A stretch of DNA of 64,000 nt, from positions 7,254,001-7,318,000 of the forward strand of contig CP018627.1 in assembly GCA_002021875.1 (NCBI GenBank), written 5' to 3'. The notes under the pieces were generated by a model. That model had not been told where the DNA came from and made no database searches. It worked only from the letters and a program-made list of their open reading frames with translations. The translations under genes were made by a program, and so were the position numbers. Below are positions 46,248 through 56,573 of the stretch, piece after piece (position 1 is the first letter of the stretch; each line of letters opens with the position of its first letter). The stretch comes from Streptomyces hygroscopicus (GTDB taxonomy: Bacteria; Actinomycetota; Actinomycetes; Streptomycetales; Streptomycetaceae).

Positions 46248-47602
46248 GGTATCTCGCCGCAGAGGACCTGTCGATGTTCGGCACCGACCCGTGGTGGCTG
46301 GTCCTGATCAAGGCCGTCTTCTGCTTCGCGTTCCTGATGGTGACGGTGCTGATCTCCATCGTCATGGAGCGCAAGGTGGTCGGCTGGATGCAGTTGCGCA
46401 TCGGGCCCAACCGCCACGGCCCCTGGGGCATGCTGCAGTCCCTCGCGGACGGCGTGAAGCTGATGCTCAAGGAGGACGTGGTCGTCAAGGGCGCGGACAA
46501 GGTGGTCTACGTCCTGGCGCCGATCGTCGCGGCCATCCCCGCCTTCATGGCGGTCGCGGTGATGCCGTTCGGCCCCTCGGACGGCGAGGTCTCGATCTTC
46601 GGCCATCGCACCGCGATGCAGCTCACCGATCTGCCGATCGCCGTCCTCTACATCCTCGCCACCGCCTCGGTCGGCATCTACGGCATCGTGCTCGCGGGCT
46701 GGTCCTCCGGATCGACGTATCCGCTCCTGGGCGGCCTGCGCTCCTGCGCCCAGATGATCAGCTACGAGATCGCGATGGGGCTCTCCTTCGCGGCGGTCTT
46801 CCTCTACTCCGGGTCGATGTCGACCTCGCAGATCGTCGAAGGGCAGCACGACCGCTGGTACGCGGTGCTGCTGCCGGTCTCGTTCCTCATCTACATCGTC
46901 TCGATGATCGGTGAGACCAACCGGGCGCCGTTCGACATGCCGGAGTCCGAGGGCGACCTGGTCGGCGGCTTCAACACCGAGTACTCGTCGATCAAGTTCG
47001 CGATGTTCATGCTCGCCGAGTACATCAACATGGTCACCGTCTCGATGGTCGCCGTCACCCTCTTCCTCGGCGGCTGGCGGGCGCCCTGGCCGATCAGCAC
47101 CTTCTGGGAAGGCGCCAACCACGGCTGGTGGCCGATGCTGTGGTTCGTCGGCAAGGTCGTCACCTCGCTCTTCGTCTTCATCTGGGTGCGCGGCACGCTC
47201 CCGCGCGTGCGCTACGACCAGTTCATGAAGCTGGGCTGGAAGGTGCTCATCCCGATCTCGATGGTCTGGCTGATGCTGGTCGCCACCGTCCGGGCGCTGC
47301 GCAACGAGAACTACGACTACCAGGACATCGTGCTGTACGTGGGCAGCGCGGTGATCGCGCTGCTGCTGCTGTCCTTCGTGGTCGACTTCTTCCGCGACCG
47401 TTCGGCGACCGAGGCCGAGGCCGGAGCGGAACAGGGACCGGAGCCCGCCTTCGATCCGATGGCGGGAGGTTTCCCGGTGCCGCCGCTGCCCGGCCAGACC
47501 TTGCCGCCCGTCCCCCGCCGACGTCCGCGCACCGAGCGCGAGTTGATTGTCAGTGGTGGGCCCGACACTGCCAGTGACGGAAAGGAGGCCGACGGTGTCT
47601 GA
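46244..47602 (+). CDS. nuoH: NADH-quinone oxidoreductase subunit H
   Basis: 452-residue membrane subunit that links the peripheral and membrane arms and shapes the quinone channel. Eight or nine helices; [19 protein letters not shown] near residue 46 and [31 protein letters not shown] sequence near 223 are hallmarks. A C-terminal extension of about 60 residues (Pro/Arg rich) is absent from E. coli NuoH. The GTG overlaps the nuoG stop, and the gene end overlaps nuoI by 8 bp. Confidence 0.97.
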   Translation: MRYLAAEDLSMFGTDPWWLVLIKAVFCFAFLMVTVLISIVMERKVVGWMQLRIGPNRHGPWGMLQSLADGVKLMLKEDVVVKGADKVVYVLAPIVAAIPAFMAVAVMPFGPSDGEVSIFGHRTAMQLTDLPIAVLYILATASVGIYGIVLAGWSSGSTYPLLGGLRSCAQMISYEIAMGLSFAAVFLYSGSMSTSQIVEGQHDRWYAVLLPVSFLIYIVSMIGETNRAPFDMPESEGDLVGGFNTEYSSIKFAMFMLAEYINMVTVSMVAVTLFLGGWRAPWPISTFWEGANHGWWPMLWFVGKVVTSLFVFIWVRGTLPRVRYDQFMKLGWKVLIPISMVWLMLVATVRALRNENYDYQDIVLYVGSAVIALLLLSFVVDFFRDRSATEAEAGAEQGPEPAFDPMAGGFPVPPLPGQTLPPVPRRRPRTERELIVSGGPDTASDGKEADGV

Positions 47603-48209
47603 CTTCCAGAATCCGGTGGCCGGCTTCGGCGTGACCTTCAAGGCCATGTTCAAGAAGCGGCTCACCGAGCAGTACCCAGAGGAGAAGAAGCCCACCGCGC
47701 CCCGCTTCCACGGACGCCACCAGCTCAACCGGCATCCGGACGGGCTGGAGAAGTGCATCGGCTGCGAGCTGTGCGCCTGGGCCTGCCCCGCCGACGCGAT
47801 CTATGTGGAGGGCGCGGACAACACCGACGAGGAGCGCTACTCCCCGGGTGAGCGCTACGGCCGCGTCTACCAGATCAACTATCTGCGCTGCATCCTGTGC
47901 GGCCTGTGCGTCGAGGCGTGCCCCACCCGGGCGCTGACCATGACCAATGAGTACGAGCTCGCCGACCGCAGCCGCACCTCGCTCATCTACACCAAGGAAG
48001 AGCTGCTCGCGGGCCTCGAGGACGGGATGGTCGACTCCCCGCACGCCATCTACCCCGGCACCGATGAGCAGGACTACTACCGGGGTCTGGTGACCGAGGC
48101 CGCGCCCGGCACCTCCCAGCAGGTCGCGGTCAGCAAGGGCGAGACCCCGTCCGACCAGGCCACGGGGGACGAGGAGCCGCAGGACCGGCAGCAGGGGGTG
48201 CAGGCATGA
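47595..48209 (+). CDS. nuoI: NADH-quinone oxidoreductase subunit I
   Basis: 204-residue 2x[4Fe-4S] ferredoxin-like subunit carrying N6a and N6b: [12 protein letters not shown] near residue 54 and [12 protein letters not shown] near 99. The GTG at 47595 follows AAAGGAGG inside the end of nuoH. A charged C-terminal tail of about 40 residues follows the conserved domain. The stop overlaps nuoJ as ATGA. Confidence 0.98.
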   Translation: MSDFQNPVAGFGVTFKAMFKKRLTEQYPEEKKPTAPRFHGRHQLNRHPDGLEKCIGCELCAWACPADAIYVEGADNTDEERYSPGERYGRVYQINYLRCILCGLCVEACPTRALTMTNEYELADRSRTSLIYTKEELLAGLEDGMVDSPHAIYPGTDEQDYYRGLVTEAAPGTSQQVAVSKGETPSDQATGDEEPQDRQQGVQA

Positions 48210-49126
48210 GCGGCACTCTGGCCGCTGCGGCCTCCACCACCTCCACGGGGGAGGCCCTCCAGTTCTGGGTGCTCGGCACCGTCGCCGTGATCGGCGCGCT
48301 GTGCACGATCCTGATGCGCAGGGCCGTGCACAGCGCCCTGTGCCTGGCGGGCACCATGATCGTCCTGGCGGTCTTCTACCTCGCCAACGGCGCGTACTTC
48401 CTGGGCGTCGTCCAGATCGTCGTCTACACCGGCGCGATCATGATGCTCTTCCTCTTCGTGGTGATGCTGGTCGGTGTCACCGCGGCCGACTCCCTCAAGG
48501 AGACGCTCAAGGGGCAGCGCTGGCTCGCCGCCCTGTGCGGGCTCGGCTTCGGCATCCTGCTGTGCGCCGGGATCGGCAATGCCTCGCTGACGACGTGGAA
48601 CGGCCTGGGCCAGGCCAACGCCGGCGGCAATGTGGAGGGCCTGGCGGCGCTGATCTTCACCAAGTACGTCTTCGCCTTCGAGATCACCGGCGCGCTGCTG
48701 ATCACCGCGGCGGTCGGCGCGATGGTGCTGACCCACCGCGAGCGCACCGAGCGGGCCCGCACCCAGCGCGAGCAGTCCGAGGCGCGGGTGCGCACCGGGC
48801 GGAACGTGCCGCCGCTGCCCGCCCCCGGCGTGTACGCGCGGCACAACGCGGTGGACATCCCCGGTCTGCTGCCCGACGGCACCCCGTCCGAGCTCACCGT
48901 CAACGCGACGCTGCGCGGCCGCGGTCAGATCCGGGACGTCTCCAGCGAGGCGCTGGCCGAGCTGGCGGCGCTGGAGCAGCGCTCGCAGCGCTGGCTGGGC
49001 CGTAAGGCCAAGGACACCGGCAAGAAGGCCGAGGACGCCGCCGAACCGGAGCACGGCGAGAACGGCGAGAACGGCCAGAACGGTGAGAACGCGGCCAGCG
49101 CGAACTCGAGGGGAGTCGCCAAGTGA
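48206..49126 (+). CDS. nuoJ: NADH-quinone oxidoreductase subunit J
   Basis: 306-residue membrane subunit with five helices (about residues 14-190). The pi-bulge helix region [35 protein letters not shown] is intact. The last about 115 residues are cytoplasmic and end in an [14 protein letters not shown] repeat; E. coli NuoJ is about 184 residues, so the tail is an extension. It overlaps nuoK by GTGA. Confidence 0.97.
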   Translation: MSGTLAAAASTTSTGEALQFWVLGTVAVIGALCTILMRRAVHSALCLAGTMIVLAVFYLANGAYFLGVVQIVVYTGAIMMLFLFVVMLVGVTAADSLKETLKGQRWLAALCGLGFGILLCAGIGNASLTTWNGLGQANAGGNVEGLAALIFTKYVFAFEITGALLITAAVGAMVLTHRERTERARTQREQSEARVRTGRNVPPLPAPGVYARHNAVDIPGLLPDGTPSELTVNATLRGRGQIRDVSSEALAELAALEQRSQRWLGRKAKDTGKKAEDAAEPEHGENGENGQNGENAASANSRGVAK

Positions 49127-49422
49127 ATCCGGTCAACTACCTCTACCTGGCCGCCCTGTTGTTCACCATTGGTGCGGCCGGTGTCGTGATCAGGCGGAAC
49201 GCGATCGTCCTCTTCATGTGCGTCGAGCTGATGCTGAACGCGTGCAACCTGGCGTTCGTCACCTTCTCCCGGCTGCACGGCAATCTCGACGGCCAGATCA
49301 TCGCGTTCTTCACGATGGTCGTGGCCGCGGCGGAGGTTGTGGTCGGTCTCGCGATCATCGTGTCCGTCTTCCGCTCCCGCCACTCGGCCTCGGTCGACGA
49401 CGCCAGCCTGATGAAGCTCTAG
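49123..49422 (+). CDS. nuoK: NADH-quinone oxidoreductase subunit K
   Basis: 99-residue, three-helix antiporter-like subunit. The conserved membrane glutamates lie in [16 protein letters not shown] (Glu37 region) and in [16 protein letters not shown] (Glu71 region), both needed for proton transfer. The GTG overlaps the nuoJ stop; nuoL follows after 16 nt with its own GAAGGGG. Confidence 0.98.
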   Translation: MNPVNYLYLAALLFTIGAAGVVIRRNAIVLFMCVELMLNACNLAFVTFSRLHGNLDGQIIAFFTMVVAAAEVVVGLAIIVSVFRSRHSASVDDASLMKL

Positions 49423-49438
49423 AAGGGGTCGCGTTCAA

Positions 49439-51334
49439 GTGGAGAACCTCATCGGATTGCTTGTCGCGGCGCCGCTTCTCGGCGCTGCCCTGCTGCTGTG
49501 CGGGGGGCGGCGGCTGGACGGCAAGGGCCACTACATCGGCACGGTGCTCGCCGCCGCCTCCTTCGTGATCGGCGCCGTGCTCTTCGCCGAGATGCTCGGC
49601 CGCGGCGAGCACGACCGGGCCCTGCACAGCAAGGTCTTCAGCTGGATCCCGGTGGGCGGCTTCCGGGCGGACGTCGCCTTCCAGCTCGACCAGCTGTCCA
49701 TGACCTTTGTCCTGCTGATCACCGGTGTGGGCACGCTGATCCACATCTATTCGATCGGCTATATGGAGCACGACGAGCGCCGCCGCCGCTTCTTCGGCTA
49801 TCTCAACCTCTTCCTCGCGGCCATGCTGCTGCTCGTCCTCGCCGACAACTACCTGCTGCTGTACGTCGGCTGGGAGGGCGTCGGCCTCGCCTCGTACCTG
49901 CTGATCGGCTTCTGGCAGCACAAGCCCAGCGCGGCGACGGCGGCGAAGAAGGCGTTCATCGTCAACCGCGTCGGCGATGTGGGCCTGTCGATCGCGATCA
50001 TGCTGATGTTCACGACCTTCGGGACCTTCACCTTCGCCCCGGTGCTGACGAACGCGGACCACGCGAGCGAGGGCAAGCTCACCGCGATCGGGCTGATGCT
50101 GCTGCTCGCCGCCTGCGGTAAGTCGGCCCAGGTGCCGCTGCAGTCCTGGCTCGGGGACGCGATGGAGGGCCCGACTCCGGTCTCGGCCCTGATCCACGCG
50201 GCGACGATGGTGACCGCGGGCGTGTATCTGATCACCCGCTCCGGCGCGATCTTCGACAACGCCCCGGACGCCCAGACCGCGGTGGTCACGGTCGGCGCGG
50301 TCACGCTCCTCTTCGGTGCGATCGTCGGTTGCGCCAAGGACGACATCAAGAAGGCCCTGGCCGGGTCCACCATGTCGCAGATCGGCTACATGATCCTGGC
50401 CGCCGGGCTCGGCCCGATCGGCTATGTCTTCGCGATCATGCACCTGGTGACCCACGGCTTCTTCAAGGCGGGGCTCTTCCTCGGGGCCGGTTCGGTCATG
50501 CACGCCATGAACGACGAGGTCGACATGCGCAAGTACGGCGGCCTGCGCACGTACATGCCGATCACCTTCGTCACCTTCGGGCTCGGCTATCTCGCGATCA
50601 TCGGCTTCCCGGGGCTCTCCGGCTTCTGGTCCAAGGACAAGATCATCGAGGCGGCCTTCGCCAAGGGCGGCACCGAGGGCTGGATCCTCGGCGGCGCGGC
50701 CCTGCTGGGCGCGGCCATCACCGCGTACTACATGACGCGGGTGATGCTGCTGACCTTCTTCGGCGAGAAGCGCTGGGTGCCCGACGAGGCCGGTCAGGAG
50801 CCGCATCCGCACGAGTCGCCCTCGTCCATGACCATCCCCATGATGGTCCTGGCCGTGGGATCGGTCTTCGCGGGCGGGCTGTTCAGCCTCAACGACTCGT
50901 TCCTGAAGTGGCTGGAGCCGGTCACCGGCCACAGCCACGGCGACTCCCCGCTCAGCGCCGCGGCGGTCACCGGCGGGACGATGGTGGTGCTGCTGATCGG
51001 TGTGGCGCTCGCCTGGGCGCAGTACGGACGCCGGCCGGTGCCGCGCACCGCCCCCCGCGGCTCCCTGCTCACCCGCGCCGCCCGGCGCGATCTGCTGCAG
51101 GACGACTTCAACCATGTCGCGCTCGTCAAACCCGGCCAGTACCTGACCCGCGGTCTGGTCTATGTCGACCACAAGCTGGTCGACGGGGTGGTCAACGGCA
51201 CCGCGGCCGGAGTCGGCGGACTCTCCGGCCGGCTGCGGAAGCTGCAGAACGGCTACGCCCGAACGTACGCGGTCTCGATGTTCGGCGGTACGGCGGTGCT
51301 CATCGCCGCGACCCTGCTGATGAGGGCGGTCTGA
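49439..51334 (+). CDS. nuoL: NADH-quinone oxidoreductase subunit L
   Basis: 631-residue proton-pumping antiporter-like subunit, about 16 helices with the long lateral helix near the C-terminus. Key stretches are [18 protein letters not shown] near residue 142, [36 protein letters not shown] near 224 with the pumping lysines, and [19 protein letters not shown] near 338. The GTG follows AGAAGGGG. nuoM starts 3 nt after its stop. Confidence 0.98.
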   Translation: MENLIGLLVAAPLLGAALLLCGGRRLDGKGHYIGTVLAAASFVIGAVLFAEMLGRGEHDRALHSKVFSWIPVGGFRADVAFQLDQLSMTFVLLITGVGTLIHIYSIGYMEHDERRRRFFGYLNLFLAAMLLLVLADNYLLLYVGWEGVGLASYLLIGFWQHKPSAATAAKKAFIVNRVGDVGLSIAIMLMFTTFGTFTFAPVLTNADHASEGKLTAIGLMLLLAACGKSAQVPLQSWLGDAMEGPTPVSALIHAATMVTAGVYLITRSGAIFDNAPDAQTAVVTVGAVTLLFGAIVGCAKDDIKKALAGSTMSQIGYMILAAGLGPIGYVFAIMHLVTHGFFKAGLFLGAGSVMHAMNDEVDMRKYGGLRTYMPITFVTFGLGYLAIIGFPGLSGFWSKDKIIEAAFAKGGTEGWILGGAALLGAAITAYYMTRVMLLTFFGEKRWVPDEAGQEPHPHESPSSMTIPMMVLAVGSVFAGGLFSLNDSFLKWLEPVTGHSHGDSPLSAAAVTGGTMVVLLIGVALAWAQYGRRPVPRTAPRGSLLTRAARRDLLQDDFNHVALVKPGQYLTRGLVYVDHKLVDGVVNGTAAGVGGLSGRLRKLQNGYARTYAVSMFGGTAVLIAATLLMRAV

Positions 51335-51337
51335 GTC

Positions 51338-53002
51338 ATGTCATTTCCCCTGCTGACGGCCACGGCCGTGGTGCCCGCGCTCGGCGCGGTCGTCACCGCC
51401 GCCGTGCCCGCCGCCCAGCGCGCCGCCGCCAAGTGGGTGGCGCTGGGCTTCTCCCTGCTCACGCTCGCCCTCGCCGCGGTCGTGCTGGTCCGCTTCGATC
51501 CCGGCGGCGCCCGCTTCCAGCTCACCGAATCCCATGCCTGGATCAAGGACTTCGGCGTCCGCTACGAACTGGGCGTGGACGGGATCGCGGTCGCGCTGAT
51601 CGCGCTCACCGCGGTGCTCATCCCCTTCATCATCCTGGCGGGCTGGTATGACGCCGATCCGCTGGAAGGCGCCCGGCCCAACAGCCGCTGGCGGCCGACC
51701 CAGGGCTTCTTCGCGCTGATCCTGATGGTCGAGGCGATGGTGGTGATCTCCTTCGAGGCCACCGATGTCTTCCTCTTCTACATCTTCTTCGAGGCCATGC
51801 TGATCCCGATGTACTTCCTCATCGGGGGCTTCGGGGACCGGGCCGGGGGCCGCTCCGAGGAGGAGACGGCCACTCAGCGCTCGTACGCCGCGGTGAAGTT
51901 CCTGCTCTACAACCTGGCGGGCGGGCTGATCATGCTGGCCGCGGTGGTCGGTCTGTACGCGGTCACCGCCGATCAGCTCGGCACCGGCACCTTCTCGCTG
52001 CAGGAGATCGTCCAGGCGCGGGCGGGCGGCCATCTGGACATGGCGTCCAGCACCGAGCGGCTGCTGTTCCTCGGCTTCTTCTTCGCCTTCGCGGTGAAGG
52101 CGCCGCTGTGGCCGCTGCACACCTGGCTGCCCAACGCGATGGGGGAGGCCACCGCCCCGGTCGCCGTGCTGATCACCGCGGTCGTCGACAAGGTCGGCAC
52201 CTTCGCGATGCTCCGCTTCTGCCTCCAGCTCTTCCCGGAGGCCAGCAAGTGGGCCACCCCGGCGATCATGATCCTGGCGCTCATCAGCATCATCTACGGG
52301 GCGCTGCTGGCGATCGGCCAGCGGGACATCAAGCGGCTGATCGCCTATGCCTCGATCTCCCACTTCGGCTTCATCATCCTGGGCATCTTCGCGATGACCA
52401 CCCAGGGCCAGGGCGGCGCCACGCTCTACATGGTCAACCACGGCGTCTCCACGGCCGCGCTGATGCTGGTGGCCGGGTTCCTGATCACCCGGCGCGGTTC
52501 GCGGCTCATCGAGGACTACGGCGGTGTGCAGAAGGTCGCCCCGGTGCTCGCCGGCACCTTCCTGATCGGCGGGCTCGCCACCCTCTCGCTGCCCGGACTC
52601 GCGCCGTTCATCAGCGAATTCCTGGTCCTGGTCGGCACGTTCAGCCGCTACCCGGTATTCGGCGTGATCGCGACTGTCGGAATAGTGCTGGCGGCGCTCT
52701 ACGTCCTGATCCTCTACCAACGCACCATGACCGGTCCGGTGAAGGCCGAGGTGCGCTCCATGCCCGATCTGCGGGTGCGTGAGCTGGTCGTCGTGGCCCC
52801 GCTCATCGCGCTGCTGGTCTTCCTCGGCGTCTATCCGAAGCCGCTGGCCGACATCGTCAACCCGGCGGTCGACCACACGATGTCCGTGGTGGACAAGAAG
52901 GATCCCAGGCCCGATCACCCCGTCACCGACGCGGGCTGGTTCAACTACAGCCCGAAGTCCGACGGTGCTTCCCACGACGGTGCTTCCGGAGGTGCCAAGT
53001 GA
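51338..53002 (+). CDS. nuoM: NADH-quinone oxidoreductase subunit M
   Basis: 554-residue antiporter-like subunit. YELGVDGIAVALIALTAVLIP near residue 70, EATDVFLFYIFFEAMLIPMYFLIGGFG near 143 with the essential Glu, and AVKAPLWPLHTWLPNAMGEATAPVAVLI near 250 with the pumping Lys are conserved. The acidic C-terminal about 50 residues are outside the membrane domain. The stop overlaps nuoN as GTGA. Confidence 0.98.
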   Translation: MSFPLLTATAVVPALGAVVTAAVPAAQRAAAKWVALGFSLLTLALAAVVLVRFDPGGARFQLTESHAWIKDFGVRYELGVDGIAVALIALTAVLIPFIILAGWYDADPLEGARPNSRWRPTQGFFALILMVEAMVVISFEATDVFLFYIFFEAMLIPMYFLIGGFGDRAGGRSEEETATQRSYAAVKFLLYNLAGGLIMLAAVVGLYAVTADQLGTGTFSLQEIVQARAGGHLDMASSTERLLFLGFFFAFAVKAPLWPLHTWLPNAMGEATAPVAVLITAVVDKVGTFAMLRFCLQLFPEASKWATPAIMILALISIIYGALLAIGQRDIKRLIAYASISHFGFIILGIFAMTTQGQGGATLYMVNHGVSTAALMLVAGFLITRRGSRLIEDYGGVQKVAPVLAGTFLIGGLATLSLPGLAPFISEFLVLVGTFSRYPVFGVIATVGIVLAALYVLILYQRTMTGPVKAEVRSMPDLRVRELVVVAPLIALLVFLGVYPKPLADIVNPAVDHTMSVVDKKDPRPDHPVTDAGWFNYSPKSDGASHDGASGGAK

Positions 53003-54651
53003 CCCACGCGGCCACTGTCCACAGCCTGTGGACAACAGCGGCGGCGGCGCCCGACAAGATCCCGTCGCCCGATATCGAGTACGGCCAGCTGTCGCCCACG
53101 CTGATCGTGCTCGGCGCCGCGATCGTCGGCGTCCTGATCGAGGCGCTCCTGCCGCGCCGCCAGCGGTACGTCGCGCAGGTGTTCGTCTCCGTCGTCGCCC
53201 TCGCCGCGGCCTTCGCCGCCGTCATCGGCCTCGCCGCCGGGGACTACGGCACCAGCAAGGCCCACGTCGCGGCCATGGGCGCGATCGCGGTCGACGGACC
53301 GGCGCTCTTCCTGCAGGGGACCATTCTCCTGGTGGCGCTGGTGGCGGTGTTCACCTTCGCCGAGCGGCGGCTGGATCCGCTGGTGCACGGCAACCGCGTC
53401 GACTCCTTCGCGGCGCAGGCCGCCGCCGTGCCCGGCGGCGACGCGGAAAAGGCCGCCGTCAAGGCGGGCTTCACCACCACCGAGGTCTTTCCGCTGGTCC
53501 TCTTCGCGGTCGGCGGCATGCTGGTCTTCCCGTCCGCCAACGATCTGCTGACGCTCTTCGTGGCGCTGGAGGTCTTCTCCCTGCCGCTGTACGTGCTGTG
53601 CGCGCTCGCCCGGCGCCATCGCGCGCTGTCGCAGGAGGCCGCCGTCAAGTACTTCCTGCTGGGCGCCTTCTCCTCGGCGTTCCTGCTCTTCGGCATCGCC
53701 CTGCTGTACGGCTACGCGGGCACGGTCACCTACTCCGGGATCGCGGACGTCGTCGACGGCCAGGTCAGGAACGTCACCCCGGCCCTCGCCGGGACCATGG
53801 GCAATGACGCGCTGCTGCTGATCGGCGGGGCGATGGTGCTGATGGGGCTGCTGTTCAAGATCGGCGCCGTGCCGTTCCACATGTGGACTCCCGACGTCTA
53901 CCAGGGCGCCCCGACCCCGGTGACCGGCTTCATGGCGGCGGCCACCAAGGTCGCGGCCTTCGGCGCGCTGCTGCGGCTGCTGTATGTCGTGCTGCCGGGG
54001 CTGCGCTGGGACTGGCGGCCGGTGATGTGGGGCGTCGCCATCGTCACCATGCTGGGCGGTGCGATCGTGGCCGTCACCCAGACCGATGTGAAGCGGCTGC
54101 TGGCGTACTCGTCGATCGCCCACGCCGGGTTCATCCTGGCCGGTGTCATCGCCACCACGCCCGACGGCATCTCCTCCGTCCTCTTCTACCTCGCCGCGTA
54201 CTCCTTCGTGACCCTCGGCGCCTTCGCGGTGGTCACGCTGGTGCGGGACGCGGGCGGCGAGGCCACCCACCTGTCCAAGTGGGCCGGGCTCGGCCGCCGT
54301 TCGCCCCTGGTGGCCGCGGTCTTCGCGGTCTTCCTGCTCGCCTTCGCCGGTATCCCGCTGACCAGCGGCTTCGCCGGGAAGTTCGCGGTCTTCAAGGCGG
54401 CGGCCGACGGCGGGGCGGGCGCGCTGGTCGTGGTCGGTGTGATCTCCTCGGCGATCGCCGCGTTCTTCTACATCCGGGTGATCGTGCTGATGTTCTTCAG
54501 CGAGCCGCGCACGGACGGCCCGTCCGTGGCCGTGCCCAGCCCGCTGACCTCGTCGGCCATCGCGATCGGCGTGGCGGTCACGCTGGTCCTGGGCGTCGCC
54601 CCGCAGTACTTCCTGGATCTGGCGAGCCAGGCGGGGGTCTTCGTCCGCTAG
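52999..54651 (+). CDS. nuoN: NADH-quinone oxidoreductase subunit N
   Basis: 550-residue antiporter-like subunit, last gene of the operon. LLTLFVALEVFSLPLYVLCALAR near residue 183, KIGAVPFHMWTPDVYQGAPTPVTGFMAAATKVAAF near 287 and RLLAYSSIAHAGFILAG near 362 are typical. A cytosolic or loop insert around residues 120-160 (Ala/Lys rich) is longer than in E. coli. It is followed by a strong hairpin terminator. Confidence 0.98.
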   Translation: MTHAATVHSLWTTAAAAPDKIPSPDIEYGQLSPTLIVLGAAIVGVLIEALLPRRQRYVAQVFVSVVALAAAFAAVIGLAAGDYGTSKAHVAAMGAIAVDGPALFLQGTILLVALVAVFTFAERRLDPLVHGNRVDSFAAQAAAVPGGDAEKAAVKAGFTTTEVFPLVLFAVGGMLVFPSANDLLTLFVALEVFSLPLYVLCALARRHRALSQEAAVKYFLLGAFSSAFLLFGIALLYGYAGTVTYSGIADVVDGQVRNVTPALAGTMGNDALLLIGGAMVLMGLLFKIGAVPFHMWTPDVYQGAPTPVTGFMAAATKVAAFGALLRLLYVVLPGLRWDWRPVMWGVAIVTMLGGAIVAVTQTDVKRLLAYSSIAHAGFILAGVIATTPDGISSVLFYLAAYSFVTLGAFAVVTLVRDAGGEATHLSKWAGLGRRSPLVAAVFAVFLLAFAGIPLTSGFAGKFAVFKAAADGGAGALVVVGVISSAIAAFFYIRVIVLMFFSEPRTDGPSVAVPSPLTSSAIAIGVAVTLVLGVAPQYFLDLASQAGVFVR

Positions 54652-54691
54652 CTCTCCTCACCCCGACCCAGGGCACTCAGCGTCCCGAACC

Positions 54692-54734
54692 CCGGCCGGG
54701 CGCGGACACCACGACGGTGCCCGCGCCCGGCCGG
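54692..54734. terminator. Terminator of the nuo operon
   Basis: Perfect 14-bp stem (54692-54705 with 54721-54734) enclosing a further CACC/GGTG pairing in the loop, 41 nt after nuoN. It also sits at the end of the convergent minus-strand locus. Confidence 0.9.
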
Positions 54735-54751
54735 AGCAATTCCCCGCCCCG

Positions 54752-54892
54752 CCCTTCCCGAACCCAGGGGCCGCGCCCCTGGACCCCGCCCTGGCAGGGA
54801 CACAATTCCAGCCCCTCCGGCGACTGAGGAGCGGGGCCCGGGGCGGAGCCCCGGCGGGGGCAGGGGGCGGAGCCCCCTGGTTCGGGAAGGGG
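54752..54892. repeat. MITE-like intergenic element with hairpin-bearing inverted ends
   Basis: The left end (54752-54782: CCCTTCCCGAACCCAGGGG then CCGCGCCCCTGG) and the right end (54861-54892, read on the minus strand: CCCCTTCCCGAACCAGGGGG then CTCCGCCCCCTG) are inverted copies of each other. Each end also folds into its own hairpin. The inside has GGGGCGGAGCCCC-type sequence and no gene. GGGGCGGAGCCCC motifs are widespread between genes in streptomycetes. It lies between nuoN and the scarred transport locus. I see no clear target duplication. Confidence 0.7.
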
Positions 54893-54926
54893 CAGGGTGG
54901 GGGCGAGCCCGTCGCAGGCGCCGACG

Positions 54927-55955
54927 CTAAGCCGTCGCCTTGGCCGCGTACGCGCGGACATCCGCGTCCGGGTCGGACCGAACCGAGGACAGCGCTTCCC
55001 GCGCCGCGCCCACCCCCCGCTCCGCCAGCGGCAGCAACGCCAGCACCGCCGCCTTCCGCACATCGGCATGCGCGTCGGACAGGGCCCGCGCCGGCGCCGG
55101 GACGCCAAGCTCCGGTGCGGCAGCGGACAGCGCCGTCGCCGCCCCCTTGCGCACCTGCCAGGCGGAGTCGCCCAGCGCCGCCACCGCCTCGGACGCCCTC
55201 GTACGGGCCGCCGCCCTGGAGGCCCTGGCCTCGGCGGGGTGTCCCGCGCCGCTGGAAGGGAGGTTCAGCCGGGCGCCGTCGTACAGCGCCTTGGCCTTGC
55301 CCTGGAAGGCGAGCAGTCCCGGCCAGGCCACGAACTGGGAGAGGGCGTCCGCGCTGCCCGCTTCGAGGGCCGAGGCACCCACGGCGGGCTGCTGGTTGAG
55401 CTTGTGGATACCGTCCTCGGGGTCGATGCCCGCCTGTTGGAGAGCCCGTACGAGCGTGCCGTCCGCGGCGGAGCCGACGCTGGTGGAGACGTTCTTGCCG
55501 CGCAGCCCGGACAGGGCGCGCAGCTTGGAGCCGGGTGCGGTGAGGACCGTATTGAGGCCGCCGCGCAGGTTGTAACCGGTGACGGAGACGAGCCGGGTCG
55601 GTGCGTTCAGCTGGGTGCCGCGCCCGGAGTTGATCAGGAGCGGGAAGTCGCCCATCGAGCCGATGTCGACCTTACCGGCGATCATCTGGGCGGTGATGGG
55701 CGCTCCGGTGGCGTAGTCCTCCCACTTCACCTTGTACGTATGGCCGTCGCGGCGGCCGAGGGCGCGCAGCTCGCGTTCGAAGGAGCCGAGCGAGCGCAGC
55801 AGGGTGCCCGCGGTCACGGTGTTGATGGTCTTGGACTGGTAGCCGATGGTGACGGTCACGGTCTTGCCGCCCGCTTCCGCGTTCCCGCCGCGGCCCGTGA
55901 GGGAGAGCAGCAGGGCGCCGGCGGCGAGGGCCGACGGAAGGGTCATGCGCTGCAC
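54927..55955 (-). CDS. ABC-type solute-binding protein N-part fused to HEAT repeats
   Basis: 342 residues. After a signal-like start ([16 protein letters not shown], without lipobox Cys: Gly-Arg-Gly instead) comes an SsuA/NitT/TauA-type binding fold ([62 protein letters not shown]). After [14 protein letters not shown], about residue 235, it changes abruptly into Ala/Arg-rich HEAT repeats ([57 protein letters not shown]). A normal binding protein continues another about 80 residues, and no permease or ATPase gene follows. GTG 55955 was chosen by GAAAGG upstream. I read it as the product of an internal deletion; a genuine fused sensor is the alternative. Confidence 0.75.
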   Translation of the reverse strand: MQRMTLPSALAAGALLLSLTGRGGNAEAGGKTVTVTIGYQSKTINTVTAGTLLRSLGSFERELRALGRRDGHTYKVKWEDYATGAPITAQMIAGKVDIGSMGDFPLLINSGRGTQLNAPTRLVSVTGYNLRGGLNTVLTAPGSKLRALSGLRGKNVSTSVGSAADGTLVRALQQAGIDPEDGIHKLNQQPAVGASALEAGSADALSQFVAWPGLLAFQGKAKALYDGARLNLPSSGAGHPAEARASRAAARTRASEAVAALGDSAWQVRKGAATALSAAAPELGVPAPARALSDAHADVRKAAVLALLPLAERGVGAAREALSSVRSDPDADVRAYAAKATA

Positions 55956-55966
55956 CGAGGGGCCTT

Positions 55967-56194
55967 TCACCTCAGGAGATAGGGCATGTTGACCGTGAAC
56001 GCGCCGGTGGGACAGCGGGCGGCGCACGGGCCGCAGTACCAGCACTCGTCGACGTGCATGTACGCCTTACCGCTGTCGGGGTGGATCGCGAGGGAGTCGA
56101 GGGGGCACATGTCCACGCACAGGGTGCAGCCGTCGATGCACTTGGACTCGTCGATCGTCACGGGCACATCGGCACGTTGGGGCGCCAGAGGCAT
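55967..56194 (-). CDS. 2x[4Fe-4S] ferredoxin
   Basis: 75 residues with two complete CxxCxxCxxxCP-type motifs: CIDGCTLCVDMCP (with one extra residue in the first spacer) near residue 19 and CWYCGPCAARCP near residue 51. It is probably an electron carrier for an oxidoreductase that is no longer present next to it; in relatives I would expect a flavoprotein subunit nearby, as in adenylylsulfate- or fumarate-reductase-like pairs. ATG start without a strong ribosome site. It is 11 nt upstream of the binding-protein fusion, in the same direction. Confidence 0.88.
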   Translation of the reverse strand: MPLAPQRADVPVTIDESKCIDGCTLCVDMCPLDSLAIHPDSGKAYMHVDECWYCGPCAARCPTGAFTVNMPYLLR

Positions 56195-56275
56195 GGCTGT
56201 GTCCAGAAAGGGCGTGAAGGGGCGAAAGGTGGTCGCGGGGGAGCGGTCGTCGCGGGGGAGGTGGCAGGGGAGGGC

Positions 56276-56560
56276 TCAGGCGGCGCGGCGCAACTGGCCG
56301 CTCATGGTGATCCGGTCGCCGCGGGAGCGGATGAACTCCAGGTCCACCGGGCGTCCATCGCACAGATGGGTGAGCCGCTCCAGCATCAGGACCGCCGCAC
56401 CGCGCGGGGCCTGCAGAACGGCGGCCGAGTGGGCGTCGGCGTTGACGGCCTCGAGGGTGATCTCGGCGGTGCCCAGGGCCTGTCCGGTGATGATCTGCCA
56501 CTGTGCGCGGCGGGCCCCCGGCGCGGTGGTGCGCCAGGGGCCCGGAGCGCCGGACGAAGT
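56276..56560 (-). pseudogene. C-terminal fragment of a GntR/UTRA regulator
   Basis: In the frame ending at the stop 56276-56278 the minus strand reads about 90 residues, including AEITLEAVNADAHSAAVLQA, GAAVLMLERLTHLCDGRPVD and LEFIRSRGDRITMSGQLRR. This is the last part of a UTRA ligand domain of a GntR/HutC regulator. No winged-helix DNA-binding half is present: the frame runs into the 3' end of the lipoprotein gene on the same strand, with no start codon or ribosome site. This suggests a deletion joined the lipoprotein gene to the middle of a regulator gene. The upstream boundary is approximate. Confidence 0.65.
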
Positions 56561-56573
56561 CCTGAGCCGTGGT

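Noticed and set aside
49355..51172. 605-codon minus-strand frame opposite nuoL, and similar long minus-strand frames opposite nuoG, nuoM and nuoN
   Set aside because: They mirror the high third-position GC of the real genes; their products are His/Arg/Glu/Gly-rich without domains, and the plus-strand complex I genes are certain.
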